DNA of 64,000 nt, from NCBI RefSeq assembly GCF_014524545.1, contig NZ_CP053557.1, positions 2,443,501 through 2,507,500 on the forward strand, in the 5' to 3' direction. Below the pieces are notes generated by a model. That model was not told where the DNA came from. It worked only from the letters and a program-made list of their open reading frames with translations, and searched no databases. The DNA comes from Exiguobacterium sp. Helios (lineage in GTDB: Bacteria; Bacillota; Bacilli; Exiguobacteriales; Exiguobacteriaceae). Of this stretch, positions 42,394-51,596 are shown piece by piece (the stretch's first letter is position 1; every line of letters begins with the position of its first letter). The translations under genes and the position numbers were made by a program.

Positions 42394-45060
42394 ATGCGCG
42401 AGAACTGGTTCAAGTTTTGGAATCATCCCCGGACGAAAGCCGTTCGGCACTGGTCGAATATCACATACGACGTATCTTGGAATATCATTTTATTCCTCAT
42501 CATAGGGGTCTTGTTAGTCGGAAGTTTTTCTGTCGGAGCAGCGGGCGGTTATTTCGCTTCGCTTGTCAAAGATACAAAAGCACCGAAACTGACAGAAATG
42601 AAACAACAAGTAAACAGTTATGCCATTACGAGTGAGATTTATTGGGGAAGTGGCGAAAAGCTGACGAACATTGCCACGGACGAAGAACGTCAACCTGTCA
42701 ATATTAAGGAAATTTCTCCTTATCTGCTCGATGCTGTCCTATCGACAGAAGATGTTGATTTTTACGAGCATGATGGAGTCGTACCAAAAGCTACATTACG
42801 TGCCGTCTTACAAGAGGTGACGAACTCGTCTTCCCGGACAGGCGGAAGTACGTTGACACAACAGTTGATCAAAAACCAAATCCTCACGAATGAAGTCTCG
42901 TTTGAACGGAAAGCCAAAGAAATCATTTTGGCTCTGCGTCTCGAAAATGCGATGACAAAAGATGAGATCCTGCAAGCTTATCTGAATGTCGTTTCGTTTG
43001 GTCGAAATTCACTGGGACGAAATATCGCCGGAATCGAAGCTGCGTCACGTGGTGTGTTTAACAAACCGGCCAAAAAACTGACGTTACCACAAGCTGCTTT
43101 CCTCGCAGGTATTCCAAAAAATCCTTACTACTACACACCTTACCTTCAAGGTGGAGTGGTCAAAAAAGATTTGACGCCGAGTACCAACCGGATGAAAACG
43201 GTCTTAAAGCGAATGTATGTCGCGAAAAGCATTACAAAAGCACAATATGAGAAAGCTGTAAAATACGATATTACAAAAGATTTTTCTAAAACATCAAAAC
43301 GTTCACGTGATACGTATCCGTATGTCTATGATTTAGCTGAAAAAGAAGCACTTAAAATCATGACAAGCTATTTCATGAAACAGGACGGGATCAAAGAAGA
43401 TGAGGTTAAACCTTCTGAACTTGCCGAAGTCAAAGCCAATTATCGGGATCAGGCATTGATTGCGATGCGACAAGGTGGATATAAAATTCATTTGACACTG
43501 GATAAAAAGATTCACGAAGCGATGCAAACACCGGCTAAAAATGCGTCGAACTTCCCGAGTGCGCCGCAATACAAACAAGTCGTCAATCCAAAAACGAAAA
43601 AGACAGTCACGAAAAAAGATCCGGAAGAAACCGCTGCTGTCATGGTTCAAAATGAAACAGGTCGGATTTTAGGATTTGTTGGTGGACGTTATACGGATGG
43701 AACAGCCGATGACTTCAACCGTGCTTTCCAGGCGAAACGTCAAATCGGTTCGACTGCTAAACCAATTCTTGTTTATTCGAACGGAATTGAAAATGGATTA
43801 ATCACACCGGCATCGACCATTAATGACGAAGAGTATTATTACCAGACCGTTCCGCGTCAACCCGGTGATAATCCAATCAACAATGAAGGCGGACGTTACC
43901 GTGGAAACGTCACCGTACGCGAAGCATTGGAACTGTCTCTAAACGTTCCTGCCGTTAAAACGTACGAGAAGATGAATATGTCGAATTCGATTCAAAAATT
44001 AGTCGATATGGGAATTGAAATTCCGGATAATATCCGCTATGCCCCATCTGCCGCTTTAGGAACGATGGAAATTACACCAGTTGAACTTGCCGGAGCTTAT
44101 GCAACGCTTGCCAACTACGGTGAATACGTCAAACCGTATGTCATTTCGAAGATTACGAAAGACGGTAAAAACATCTATAAAGCAAAATCAAAGAAAAAGC
44201 GTATCTACCAAGATCGTACCGCTTATTTGACGCTTGATATGATGCGGGGTGTCTTTGATAAAGGAACGGCGCAATATGCCAATTCATTACTCAAGATACC
44301 TGGTGATTGGGCAGGTAAAACCGGGACGACCAATGAAATCAAAGACTCGTACCTGGTCGGTTCAACACCTGGTGTCACCCTTGCCGTCTGGACCGGACAT
44401 GACCAAAACAACTCATTGATGGGTGCAACCACGTACTATCAACGGACACAAAATCTTTGGGCTCAAATGGCGAATCTGACGTATAACGCAAACAGCAGTT
44501 ACTTTAAGTCAGGTGCCCGATTCAATCAGCCGGCCTCTGTCAGTGCAGATGACTTCAAAAACACCGGTCGTTTCAAAGAGGAAGACCAAAAGAAAAAAGA
44601 AGCGGAAGCAAAGAAAAAAGCAGAAGCAGAAGCAGAAAAGAAAAAACAAGCCGAACAAGATAAAAAGAAAGCGGATGAAGCAAAAGCCAAAGCGGAAGCG
44701 GATGCCAAACAGAAAGCGGATGAAGCAAAAGCCAAAGCGGAAGCGGATGCCAAACAGAAAGCAGACGAAGCAAAAGCGAAAGCCGATGCGGATGCCAAAC
44801 GCAAAGCAGACGAAGCAAAAGCGAAAGCCGACGCGGATGCCAAACGCAAAGCAGACGAAGCAAAAGCGAAAGCCGACGCGGATGCCAAACGCAAAGCAGA
44901 TGAAGCAAAAGCGAAAGCCGACGCGGATGCCAAACGCAAAGCGGATGAAGCAAAAGCGAAAGCCGACGCGGATGCCAAACGCAAAGCAGATGAAGCAAAA
45001 GCGAAAGCCGACGCGGATGCCAAACGCAAAGCGGATGAAAAGCAGAAAAACGCTGAGTAA
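42394..45060 (+). CDS. Class A penicillin-binding protein with repetitive C-terminal tail
   Basis: 888 residues. One membrane anchor (about 28-52), glycosyltransferase domain (about 75-270) with EDVDFYEHDG, GGSTLTQQLIKN and RKAKEIILALRLE, then a transpeptidase with SxxK in GSTAKP, SxN in LSLNVPA and KTGTT. It polymerises and crosslinks peptidoglycan. From about residue 727 the tail is a charged, Ala/Lys/Asp/Glu-rich helix, ending in eight 15-residue repeats. TolA-like, possibly periplasm/wall-spanning. AAAGGAG precedes the ATG. Position beside tyrS is as in several Bacillales. Confidence 0.95.
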   Translation: MRENWFKFWNHPRTKAVRHWSNITYDVSWNIILFLIIGVLLVGSFSVGAAGGYFASLVKDTKAPKLTEMKQQVNSYAITSEIYWGSGEKLTNIATDEERQPVNIKEISPYLLDAVLSTEDVDFYEHDGVVPKATLRAVLQEVTNSSSRTGGSTLTQQLIKNQILTNEVSFERKAKEIILALRLENAMTKDEILQAYLNVVSFGRNSLGRNIAGIEAASRGVFNKPAKKLTLPQAAFLAGIPKNPYYYTPYLQGGVVKKDLTPSTNRMKTVLKRMYVAKSITKAQYEKAVKYDITKDFSKTSKRSRDTYPYVYDLAEKEALKIMTSYFMKQDGIKEDEVKPSELAEVKANYRDQALIAMRQGGYKIHLTLDKKIHEAMQTPAKNASNFPSAPQYKQVVNPKTKKTVTKKDPEETAAVMVQNETGRILGFVGGRYTDGTADDFNRAFQAKRQIGSTAKPILVYSNGIENGLITPASTINDEEYYYQTVPRQPGDNPINNEGGRYRGNVTVREALELSLNVPAVKTYEKMNMSNSIQKLVDMGIEIPDNIRYAPSAALGTMEITPVELAGAYATLANYGEYVKPYVISKITKDGKNIYKAKSKKKRIYQDRTAYLTLDMMRGVFDKGTAQYANSLLKIPGDWAGKTGTTNEIKDSYLVGSTPGVTLAVWTGHDQNNSLMGATTYYQRTQNLWAQMANLTYNANSSYFKSGARFNQPASVSADDFKNTGRFKEEDQKKKEAEAKKKAEAEAEKKKQAEQDKKKADEAKAKAEADAKQKADEAKAKAEADAKQKADEAKAKADADAKRKADEAKAKADADAKRKADEAKAKADADAKRKADEAKAKADADAKRKADEAKAKADADAKRKADEAKAKADADAKRKADEKQKNAE
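44671..45030 (+). repeat. Eight in-frame 45-bp tandem repeats in the PBP tail
   Basis: Repeats of 45 bp encode ADEAKAKADADAKRK (copies 3-8) or ADEAKAKAEADAKQK (copies 1-2). Copies differ only at a few synonymous or near-synonymous bases, so the array has expanded recently and the copy number is likely variable between strains. They extend an earlier, more diverged KKAEAEAEKKKQAEQ region. Confidence 0.97.
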
Positions 45061-45077
45061 TCTAAGTTCCGTCACTA

Positions 45078-45112
45078 AAGCATCGACTCTAAAAGAGTCG
45101 GTGTTTTTTTAG
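45078..45112 (+). terminator. Intrinsic terminator after the PBP gene
   Basis: GCATCGACTC/GAGTCGGTG stem with TAAAA loop followed by TTTTTTT. Confidence 0.85.
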
Positions 45113-45130
45113 TTTCCGTTCAAAACAAAA

Positions 45131-45173
45131 AACAAGACCACCTACTTCCGCTTTCTCCGGAAATAAGTGGTCT
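45131..45173 (-). terminator. Intrinsic terminator after acsA
   Basis: Minus-strand AGACCAC..TTCCG/CGGAA..GTGGTCT stem followed by TGTTTTTTG. Confidence 0.85.
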
Positions 45174-45190
45174 GTTTTTATAAGATAAAC

Positions 45191-46894
45191 TTAGTCTTCC
45201 ATCGTCGAAAGATCTCCTGTTTCAAGATTCAATTCCCAAGCCTTTAAGACACGGCGCATGATTTTACCGCTGCGTGTTTTAGGCAGTTTATCGCGGAAGT
45301 CGATTTCGCGAGGAGCCGCGTGGGCTGCCAGCCCCTCTTTAACGAATTTTTGGATTTCTTGTTTAAGTTCTTCTGTCGGCTCATATCCATCTCTTAGCGA
45401 AATGAAAGCTTTGATGATTTCACCACGAACCGGATCCGGTTTCCCGATGACACCCGCTTCTGCAACAGCCGGATGCTCAACCAAGCGACTTTCTACTTCG
45501 AATGGTCCAACACGTTCTCCGGCAGTCATGATCACATCATCGACACGACCTTGGAACCAGAAGTAGCCTTCATCGTCCATATAGGCCGAATCACCTGATA
45601 CATACCATCCTTTGAAGAAATACGACTCGTATTTTTGTGGATTGTTCCAAATTTGACGCATCATCGAAGGCCATGGTGTTTTTAACGCTAAATTCCCCAT
45701 CCGGAAAGGAGGCAACTCGTTTCCTTGATCATCTACAATCGCTGCTTGCGTTCCCGGAATCGGTTTCCCCATCGATCCTGGTTTGATATCCATTGATTTG
45801 TAGTTACAGATCATCATAGCACCCGTCTCCGTCATCCACCATGTATCGTGAATGCGTTGATCGAAAGCTTCTTTTCCCCACCGGATGACTTCCGGGTTAA
45901 GTGGTTCTCCGACCGAAAGGACATGCCGTAAACTGGACAGATCATGTGTATTTGCAATTTCCGCCCCAGCACCCATCAACATCCGGAAAGCTGTTGGTGC
46001 ACTGTACCACACAGTCACTTTATATTTCTCGATGACACTGTACCAGAAGTCAGGATTAAATCGACCGCCAACGACAACATTCGTCGCACCGTTCAAAAAA
46101 GGTGCAAAGATACCGTAGCTTGTTCCTGTGACCCAACCTGGATCAGCTGTACACCAATAAACATCTTCTTCTTGTAAGTCGAGGACCCAACGTCCTGTCA
46201 TCATATGTTGAATCATTGCGTTCTGAACATGTAAGACGCCTTTCGGTTTACCGGTCGAGCCCGATGTATAATGAAGGATTAAACCATCTTCCCGGTCTAA
46301 CCAGACCGGTTCAAATGATTCCGATGCTTGATTGAACGCTTGTCGGAAATCCTTGATTTTATCATCTTCCTCTACGTCTTCATCAACTAAGAGAATCTGT
46401 TCGAGTGATGTCAGTTCATCAACAGGGACGCGTGGTAATAATGCTTTTGTCGTAATCAACATTTTTGCTTCCGAATCCAACAAGCGATCCCGGACTGCTT
46501 GTTCCATGAAAGCTTCAAATAACGGGCCGACGATCGCACCGACTTTCAACGCACCGAGTAAAGCAAAATACAATTCCGGCGAACGTGGCATGAAAATGAA
46601 AATCCGATCTCCAGCTTCGATACCCGCATCTTTTAAGACGTTGGCCGCTTTATTTGTCATTCGTTTCATATCAGCATACGTAAACGTTTGTTCCGTTGTC
46701 CCGTCAAAATAAATCAGCGCCGTCTTATTGGCACGTTCACCTTCTGCATGACGATCGATTGCTTCGTAGGCCATGTTGACTTTCCCCGTCGTCGACCACG
46801 AAAAATATTGTTCCGCTTCTTGCCAATCGTATGAATCTGAACCATCATATTCGGATAACCAATGCTTCCCCGGAAGCGCTTTCAAAACTTTCAT
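45191..46894 (-). CDS. acsA: Acetyl-CoA synthetase (AMP-forming)
   Basis: 567 residues of the ANL superfamily. P-loop-like YTSGSTGKPKGV, motif WWMTETGA, hinge region YFWFQGRVDDVI and the catalytic Lys in LPKTRSGKIMRRVLK near the C-terminus, which is the Lys acetylated by AcuA in B. subtilis. It activates acetate to acetyl-CoA via acetyl-AMP. A good sigma-A promoter (46928-46955) drives it. It is divergent from acuABC, the same regulatory unit as in Bacillus. Confidence 0.96.
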   Translation of the reverse strand: MKVLKALPGKHWLSEYDGSDSYDWQEAEQYFSWSTTGKVNMAYEAIDRHAEGERANKTALIYFDGTTEQTFTYADMKRMTNKAANVLKDAGIEAGDRIFIFMPRSPELYFALLGALKVGAIVGPLFEAFMEQAVRDRLLDSEAKMLITTKALLPRVPVDELTSLEQILLVDEDVEEDDKIKDFRQAFNQASESFEPVWLDREDGLILHYTSGSTGKPKGVLHVQNAMIQHMMTGRWVLDLQEEDVYWCTADPGWVTGTSYGIFAPFLNGATNVVVGGRFNPDFWYSVIEKYKVTVWYSAPTAFRMLMGAGAEIANTHDLSSLRHVLSVGEPLNPEVIRWGKEAFDQRIHDTWWMTETGAMMICNYKSMDIKPGSMGKPIPGTQAAIVDDQGNELPPFRMGNLALKTPWPSMMRQIWNNPQKYESYFFKGWYVSGDSAYMDDEGYFWFQGRVDDVIMTAGERVGPFEVESRLVEHPAVAEAGVIGKPDPVRGEIIKAFISLRDGYEPTEELKQEIQKFVKEGLAAHAAPREIDFRDKLPKTRSGKIMRRVLKAWELNLETGDLSTMED

Positions 46895-46927
46895 GTCTCG
46901 TTCCTCCCCTTCGCTGTTCTCTCCTAC

Positions 46928-46955
46928 ATTATAAGCTAGTTAGCCTGTAGTTCAA
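46928..46955 (-). promoter_or_regulatory. acsA promoter
   Basis: TTGAAC (46950-46955), 16-bp spacer, TATAAT (46928-46933) on the minus strand. Confidence 0.75.
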
Positions 46956-47040
46956 TCAATTTGCCGTCAATTTGTTAAAAAATCCCTCTCTTTCTTTCTC
47001 TGCTTTCGATTATAATGAACAGGAAGGTGGTGACGCTTAC

Positions 47041-47673
47041 ATGTTTGAAAAACAATTCAATCATCGTACTCATGAAACATCGCTTGGTCCAGTAGAAATC
47101 GAAGGACCAGTCACAAGCCAGGTACTTGCTGCTTATACACTTGATCCAGGCCTAACAGCTTTTCGACAACCTGCGGAACAGCATGAAGCACTCGTTGAAA
47201 TCGCCGCTTTGGAAGAAGGACGTATCATCATCGCCCGACAAGGAAATGACATCATTGGCTATGTAACGTTTCTGTATCCCGATCCTTATGAGACATGGAG
47301 CGAGGGGAATAATCCGTATATATTGGAACTCGGTGCCATCGAAGTAGCGGCCCGCTTCCGGGGACAACAAATCGGAAAAAAACTCTTAGAAGTTTCGATG
47401 CTTGATCCAGCGATGGAACAATATTTAATTTTAACGACAGAATATTATTGGCACTGGGATTTAAAAGGAAGTGGTTTGTCTGTTTGGGATTACCGTAAAA
47501 TCATGGAAAAAATGATGAACCACGGTGGGTTGGTCTTTTTCCCGACGGATGATCCAGAAATCGCCTCGCACCCTGCCAACTGTTTGATGGCACGAATCGG
47601 TAAACATGTCGCACCTGAAGTCGTCGCGCATTTTGATGCATTACGGCTCCGTCGTCGCTTCATGTACGATTAA
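47041..47673 (+). CDS. acuA: Acetoin utilisation acetyltransferase AcuA
   Basis: 210 residues with a GNAT core: LELGAIEVAARFRGQQIGKKLLEVSM holds the acetyl-CoA R/QxxGxG/A site. In B. subtilis AcuA acetylates the active-site Lys of AcsA, inactivating it. The ATG at 47041 follows GAAGGTGG; an in-frame start at 46972 lies upstream of the TATAAT at 47011-47016 and is not used. First of acuABC. Confidence 0.95.
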   Translation: MFEKQFNHRTHETSLGPVEIEGPVTSQVLAAYTLDPGLTAFRQPAEQHEALVEIAALEEGRIIIARQGNDIIGYVTFLYPDPYETWSEGNNPYILELGAIEVAARFRGQQIGKKLLEVSMLDPAMEQYLILTTEYYWHWDLKGSGLSVWDYRKIMEKMMNHGGLVFFPTDDPEIASHPANCLMARIGKHVAPEVVAHFDALRLRRRFMYD

Positions 47674-47684
47674 GGAGGGCTCGC

Positions 47685-48317
47685 ATGTTAATCGAACAAA
47701 TCATGAAGACACATTGTATTACGATTCAACCTACAAACTCGATTGCTCACGCCGCCGAGTTGATGCGCCGTCACCAAATTCGGCATTTGCCTGTGATAAA
47801 TGCCCGACAGGAACTGTTAGGCTTAATTGGTCTGCAGGAGATACAAAGTGCCAGCAGTGTGTTTCACCCGGAAACTTTTTTAAAGGATCAACAAAATGCG
47901 GTATCAAGCATCATGCAACGAATACCAATCACGGCTCACCCTCTTGATTTCATCGAAGATGCGGCTGTCTTATTTTATGAACATCGCCTCTCCTGTCTTC
48001 CGATTGTTCGGGGACGTCGCTTAGTCGGTTTAATAACAGAAACGGATTTGCTCCGGACCTTCGTCCAATTAACCGGTGCACTAGAACCGAGTTCACAAAT
48101 CGAAGTCCGTGTCGAAAACACGGCAGGAACACTCGCTAAAATCGCTGGACTCCTGGCGAAAACAAACGTCAATATTTTAAACGTCTTAGTCTATCCGACA
48201 GATGATCCATACGTTCGGATCGTTGCTTTTCGTGTCCAAACGATGAACCCGATTCGCGTCATCGAAAAATTACGAAAGGAAGGATTTGATGTGGTTGGTC
48301 CTGATATGAGCCGATGA
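47685..48317 (+). CDS. acuB: AcuB: CBS pair and ACT domain protein
   Basis: 210 residues. Two CBS motifs (about 7-130, IRHLPVINARQELLGLIGLQEI and LSCLPIVRGRRLVGLITETDLL) are followed by an ACT domain (about 137-205, IEVRVENTAGTLAKIAGLLAKTNVNILNVLV). It probably senses an adenylate and an amino acid or other small ligand to tune the AcuA/AcuC system; the ligand is unknown. AAGGAGGG precedes the ATG, and its stop overlaps the acuC ATG as ATGA. Confidence 0.93.
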   Translation: MLIEQIMKTHCITIQPTNSIAHAAELMRRHQIRHLPVINARQELLGLIGLQEIQSASSVFHPETFLKDQQNAVSSIMQRIPITAHPLDFIEDAAVLFYEHRLSCLPIVRGRRLVGLITETDLLRTFVQLTGALEPSSQIEVRVENTAGTLAKIAGLLAKTNVNILNVLVYPTDDPYVRIVAFRVQTMNPIRVIEKLRKEGFDVVGPDMSR

Positions 48318-49507
48318 AAGAGTTTGCTTATGTATACAGCAAAGAAGAGGCTGCCTACCGCTTCTCCGACTCCCATCCGTTTAATCCGATTCGACTCGAA
48401 TTAACCCTGTCCTTATTGGAAGCAACCGGCGCCCTCGAGAATATCGACTGCATCGTCCCCCGTCCGGCAACAGACGAGGAATTATCGTTGATTCACGATC
48501 CGGATTACATACAGGCGGTGAAACTCGCAGGACACGGCGAACTTTCTCCGATGAAGGCGCAAATGTACGGATTAGGAACCGAAGACACCCCTCTTTTTGA
48601 CCAGATGCATGAAAGTGCAGCCTTGCTCGTCGGCGGAACGATTGAAGCATGCGAGCTTGTCCTGTCCGGTCAATACCGGCGGACATTCCATATCGGAGGA
48701 GGTCTGCATCACGGCTTTCGCGGACGGGCTTCCGGTTTTTGTATCTACAACGACACTGCCGTCGCGATGGCAGCCATGATTCAAAAATACGATTGCCGGA
48801 TTTTATATGTCGATACCGATGCCCATCACGGCGATGGTGTTCAATGGGCGTTTTACAACCGGGCGGATGTCATGACGTTGTCACTTCACGAAACCGGACG
48901 TTACTTATTTCCCGGAACCGGAATGGTGACGGAGCGTGGAGCAGAAGAAGGTTATGGTTGGAGCTGGAACGTTCCCTTTGACGCCTTTACGGAAGACGCT
49001 TCTTTTTTACATGCCTACCGGACTGTCCTGTTTGAAGCATGTGAACTCTTTAAGCCGGATTTGATCATTACTCAAAATGGCGCCGACGCACATGCCCTTG
49101 ACCCGTTGACCCATCTGTCGTTAACGATGGAGAGCTACGAACAGATTCCTCAAATCGCTGTTGAGGCTGCTGACCGGTACACAGGCGGCCGGATTGTAGC
49201 TTTAGGTGGTGGCGGTTACGACTGGTACCGCGTCGTCCCTCGCGCCTGGAGTCAAGTATTTGCTGCTTTAACGAATCAATCTCCCTTCCATGGGAATCTT
49301 CCGGAAGAATGGATTAAGCGATGGCAGAAAGAGAGTCCGAATGTTCCGGTGACATGGGCCGATCCTGTTCCGCTGTATCCGATGATTCCTCGTCGTCCGG
49401 AAATCGAAGAAAAAAACTGGGAGACCGTTAAACGATTACTGTGGCCGTTCGTCGATGATTCTAAAAAAGAACACTTATCGTTCTCCTCCCCTTATTCAAA
49501 TGATTAA
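48314..49507 (+). CDS. acuC: Histone deacetylase family protein AcuC
   Basis: 397 residues of the class I HDAC fold. Catalytic His pair in GGGLHHGF, charge relay and zinc ligands in VDTDAHHGDGVQ, ligand Asp in QNGADAHALDP and GGGGYDWY. It removes the acetyl group from AcsA, an alternative to the NAD-dependent SrtN. Translation is coupled to acuB. No obvious terminator follows; the next gene is about 105 bp downstream. Confidence 0.95.
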   Translation: MKEFAYVYSKEEAAYRFSDSHPFNPIRLELTLSLLEATGALENIDCIVPRPATDEELSLIHDPDYIQAVKLAGHGELSPMKAQMYGLGTEDTPLFDQMHESAALLVGGTIEACELVLSGQYRRTFHIGGGLHHGFRGRASGFCIYNDTAVAMAAMIQKYDCRILYVDTDAHHGDGVQWAFYNRADVMTLSLHETGRYLFPGTGMVTERGAEEGYGWSWNVPFDAFTEDASFLHAYRTVLFEACELFKPDLIITQNGADAHALDPLTHLSLTMESYEQIPQIAVEAADRYTGGRIVALGGGGYDWYRVVPRAWSQVFAALTNQSPFHGNLPEEWIKRWQKESPNVPVTWADPVPLYPMIPRRPEIEEKNWETVKRLLWPFVDDSKKEHLSFSSPYSND

Positions 49508-49613
49508 AAATGTCTTGTTCTTTTCACAATTACTTCGTGGGCATTTCACAAGTTCTTGTTATACTGAATAAGCTTTCATTACTTTATTTAGTAAACGAAA
49601 ATTGGGGGAATCC

Positions 49614-50378
49614 GTGTTGAAGAAAAAAACAATAGGCTTCATGGGGATGTTTTTCGCGGCAGGACTTTTGCTTGCCGGATGCGCGAATGACAAACAAGCA
49701 ATGGATCACGATACAATGCAAGGATCCGGAAAAAAAACAGTCGACGTTAAGGTTGATGTACCGGCGAAGACGATGGAAAATCAAAAAGTGGTTTTCCAAG
49801 CGACAGCACTTGAAAATAAAAAGGCTGTTAATCTGGAAAACGTAGCTTTCGAAGTCTGGAAAGCGGATGAAAAAGAAGCGGTTCATCAAAAGTTTAAAGC
49901 GGCATTGAAAAAGACAGGTACTTATCAAGCCGAAGCCAAGCTTGCTGAAGGCGAATACGAAGGACTTTATCATATCAATGATAAAAACGGACTTCACCAT
50001 ATGGATAAAATCTCATTCGTCGTCATGGACCACTCGCACGAAGGCGCGAAAAAGAACACGACTGAACATACACACAAACACGCTACCGTTGAAGGATTAT
50101 CCGTTCATTATATGGGTGCTAAAACAGTGAAGGCCGGGGCAAAATTCCCCGTCTCCTTTCATGTCTTTCTAAACGGCACACCACTCAAGGCAGATGTTCA
50201 AATTGAAGTCATCGAACCCGGTGTCGAAAAACATACGTATCTGCCGCTCACTAAAAAATCGGATCAATACGTAGGTGAAGTCTCGTTGACACATCCAGGA
50301 GAGACCATCGTCCGACTTCATGTCGAGAACGATCAATTACACCATCACCAAGACCAAACGATAGTCGTTAAACGATGA
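49614..50378 (+). CDS. Lipoprotein with two FixH/YtkA-like domains
   Basis: About 254 residues. A lipobox LLLAGC (about 17-22) follows a hydrophobic signal. Two similar immunoglobulin-like segments follow (about 40-135 and 155-254, such as KAGAKFPVSFHVFLNGTPLKADVQIEVIEPG), joined by a His-rich linker MDHSHEGAKKNTTEHTHKH that may bind metal. YtkA/FixH-like domains are linked to copper or heme-copper oxidase functions in other bacteria; the role here is inferred. GTG at 49614 or TTG at 49617 fits the GGGGGA box. Confidence 0.8.
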   Translation: MLKKKTIGFMGMFFAAGLLLAGCANDKQAMDHDTMQGSGKKTVDVKVDVPAKTMENQKVVFQATALENKKAVNLENVAFEVWKADEKEAVHQKFKAALKKTGTYQAEAKLAEGEYEGLYHINDKNGLHHMDKISFVVMDHSHEGAKKNTTEHTHKHATVEGLSVHYMGAKTVKAGAKFPVSFHVFLNGTPLKADVQIEVIEPGVEKHTYLPLTKKSDQYVGEVSLTHPGETIVRLHVENDQLHHHQDQTIVVKR

Positions 50379-50427
50379 AAAAAAGTCTGTTTCTTTTCCG
50401 GTTGGAAAAAGAACAGACTTTTTTTTG
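50376..50427. terminator. Bidirectional terminator between the lipoprotein gene and ccpA
   Basis: Stem AAAAAAAGTCTGTT.CTTTTTCC-like arms around GGTT, T-runs of eight on both sides. Confidence 0.9.
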
Positions 50428-50428
50428 A

Positions 50429-51439
50429 TCAAGAACGGGTAGAATCCCGTTGTTCGATTCGGTGTGGTAAGGTCACATCGTTTGTCTCGATTTCTTCTTT
50501 GTTGAGGATTTTCGTCAACAAACGCATTGAAACGGCTCCGATATCATACATCGGTTGAACGACCGTCGTCAGTTTTGGACGAATCATCGTTGCAAGACGC
50601 GTGTTATCATGACCAATGACTTCGAAGTCTGCCGGAACTTGATGACCAGCGTCTTGAAGAGCATGAATGACACCAAGCGCCATTTCATCTGTCCCTGCAA
50701 AAATCGCACGTGGACAAGCATCGCCAAGTTCAAGTAATTGGTTCATCGCCTTCATGCCTGAATCGTACGTGTAGTTTCCAAGGACAACATTTTGCTCATC
50801 AAACGGTAAATTGGCTTCTTCCAACGCGCTCCGGTAGCCGGCAAATTTCTTTTCTCCATTAATCTGTTGTTCAAGTGGTCCAGTAATGAATCCAATCCGC
50901 TTATGACCATTGTCAATCAGAGATTTTACAGCATCATGTGCAGCACTTTCGTAATCAATATTAACGGCCGGAAGATCATAATCTTGGTTTAAAGTAGCCG
51001 CCAATACGATTGGAACAGGTGATGTTTTAAATTCACGGACAAGATCTTCATGAAGGCGCCCACCCATGAAGATGATTCCATCGACTTGTTTACCAAGTAA
51101 CGTATTCAACAAATGAATTTCTTTTTCAGGATTTTGGTCTGAGTTACATAGGATGATATTGTACTTATACATCGTTGCAACGTCTTCAATTCCCCGTGCT
51201 AAATCTGCAAAAAAGATATTTGAAATATCCGGTACGATGACGCCGACAGTCGTCGTTTTCTTACTGGCAAGACCTCGTGCGACGGCGTTCGGACGGTAGC
51301 CGAGTTGGTCGATGGCATCCTGTACTTTTTTCCGCGTCGACGGTTTGACATTCGGATTTCCATTCACTACACGCGAGACGGTCGCCATGGAGACCGCGGC
51401 TTCCCGTGCGACATCATAAATCGTTATATTACTGTTCAA
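50429..51439 (-). CDS. ccpA: Catabolite control protein CcpA
   Basis: 336 residues, LacI family. N-terminal [32 protein letters not shown], the hinge helix [12 protein letters not shown], and a periplasmic-binding-like core with [21 protein letters not shown] and [14 protein letters not shown]. With HPr-Ser46-P it binds cre sites. The initiator is TTG at 51439 with GGAGG 8 nt upstream. It lies downstream of aroA, as in Bacillus, and is oriented to the end of the acu cluster. Confidence 0.97.
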   Translation of the reverse strand: MNSNITIYDVAREAAVSMATVSRVVNGNPNVKPSTRKKVQDAIDQLGYRPNAVARGLASKKTTTVGVIVPDISNIFFADLARGIEDVATMYKYNIILCNSDQNPEKEIHLLNTLLGKQVDGIIFMGGRLHEDLVREFKTSPVPIVLAATLNQDYDLPAVNIDYESAAHDAVKSLIDNGHKRIGFITGPLEQQINGEKKFAGYRSALEEANLPFDEQNVVLGNYTYDSGMKAMNQLLELGDACPRAIFAGTDEMALGVIHALQDAGHQVPADFEVIGHDNTRLATMIRPKLTTVVQPMYDIGAVSMRLLTKILNKEEIETNDVTLPHRIEQRDSTRS

Positions 51440-51552
51440 AACAAATTCCTCCTTATTTTAGACAACCTTTTTGTTTTCATTCTTGTTTTCATTTTTAGGC
51501 AACACGAAAGGAAGACAGGAAAAGATAACTTTCTTTTCCCATTCTTCCCTCA

Positions 51553-51567
51553 TTGTAAAACGTTTTC
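51553..51567. promoter_or_regulatory. Cre-like palindrome upstream of ccpA
   Basis: Plus-strand TGTAAAACGTTTTCA; the core AAAACGTTTT is a perfect palindrome but it is one base longer than a strict cre and matches the consensus with two mismatches. It is about 115 bp before the ccpA start. Autoregulation is possible. Confidence 0.35.
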
Positions 51568-51596
51568 ATTCGCTAAAGAACAGTCTTTTTAGAAAA

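Noticed and set aside
44509-45112. Long overlapping ORFs on both strands over the PBP tail (for example 44526-45029 minus, 44513-45112 plus)
   Set aside because: They arise from the 45-bp repeats being open in other frames; the composition is repetitive, there are no ribosome binding sites, and the sense PBP frame is clearly coding.
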